From Kribbella sp. NBC_01245 (lineage in GTDB: Bacteria; Actinomycetota; Actinomycetes; Propionibacteriales; Kribbellaceae): a stretch of 64,000 bases of DNA. Both the position numbers and the translations under genes were made by a program. Positions within the stretch are counted from its first letter, which is position 1, and every line of letters begins with the position of its first letter. The DNA lies in contig NZ_CP108487.1 of assembly GCF_036226525.1 (NCBI RefSeq), positions 434,001 through 498,000 of the forward strand. The letters run 5' to 3'. A model generated the notes under the pieces. That model was not told the origin of the DNA, made no database searches, and worked only from the letters and a program-made list of their open reading frames with translations. Positions 63,973 through 64,000 of the stretch are shown one piece after another.

Positions 63973-64000
63973 CCGTGCCCTTGCCAAACACCTTCCGGCG
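63969..64000 (+). CDS. Start of the next gene, cut by the window edge
   Basis: An ATG at 63969 overlaps the dehydrogenase stop (ATGA) and opens MTVPLPNTFR before the window ends. The coupling suggests a partner gene in the same hydroxy-acid pathway. Too little sequence remains to name it. Confidence 0.5.
   Translation, partial: MTVPLPNTFR

Noticed and set aside
1..64000. CRISPR arrays, tRNA genes, integrases or transposases
   Set aside because: No regularly spaced repeats with unique spacers, no cloverleaf with CCA end and no recombinase protein were recognised anywhere in the window.

Overview
The window is about 64 kb of GC-rich DNA with many GTG starts, dense coding, short overlapping gene junctions and large numbers of regulators and secreted proteins. 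This points to a soil actinobacterium. The protein set and gene order suggest a Kribbella-like member of the Propionibacteriales; this is inference from recall of the families, not a database result. No rRNA, tRNA, CRISPR array, transposase or phage gene was recognised.

Region 1 (1-15215) is a broken-up version of a conserved actinobacterial housekeeping cluster: the end of coaBC, then metK-priA, then def-fmt-rsmB. Two accessory blocks interrupt it. One holds a winged-helix protein and a VKOR/DsbA disulfide-forming pair. The other holds an ArsR-type regulator with a divergent MFS pump, a HAD phosphatase, a lipoprotein and a C39-like peptidase. Each block carries a long intergenic palindrome (1629-1822 and 7020-7112).

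Region 2 (15263-26493) holds two drug/metabolite transporters, a class V aminotransferase, a sugar-degradation locus (Gfo/Idh/MocA oxidoreductase divergent from a GH-D-like glycosidase, a ROK regulator and a GH125 exo-mannosidase), then an ABC exporter with a NarL-type response regulator. The histidine kinase expected next to that regulator lies 11.4 kb away at 37909-39111, on the same strand.

Region 3 (26735-37940) lies between kinase and regulator. It encodes a secreted protein of nearly 3000 residues (SpvB, FG-GAP/VCBS and RHS/YD repeats) whose variable C-terminus carries a GHH-type nuclease signature. A candidate immunity gene starts one base after it. A GntR/FadR regulator with two perfect 15-bp operators and an FMN-dependent alpha-hydroxy-acid dehydrogenase follow.

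Region 4 (39171-49877) is accessory. Its most interesting part is a sulfur-scavenging locus: a 23-codon leader peptide ending in Cys, a DszC/SfnB-like flavin monooxygenase, and a dimethylsulfone monooxygenase (sfnG) remnant with two deletions. The leader is followed by a sequence complementary to the monooxygenase ribosome-binding site, which suggests cysteine-responsive translational attenuation. Further on are a heparin-lyase-like secreted protein, a HIT-like protein, a LuxR-type regulator, an AlkB homologue with an SOS-like box and a tandem-repeat array at its 3' end, and a TolB-like secreted protein.

Region 5 (49923-64000) is rich in exported proteins: a His-rich NicO-type metal exporter behind a very large phosphoesterase/beta-propeller protein, a subtilisin-like protease and a DUF1906 protein that share a duplicated C-terminal module of about 280 residues, an SAH/MTA-type deaminase, a YCII protein and a tartrate/malate-type dehydrogenase.
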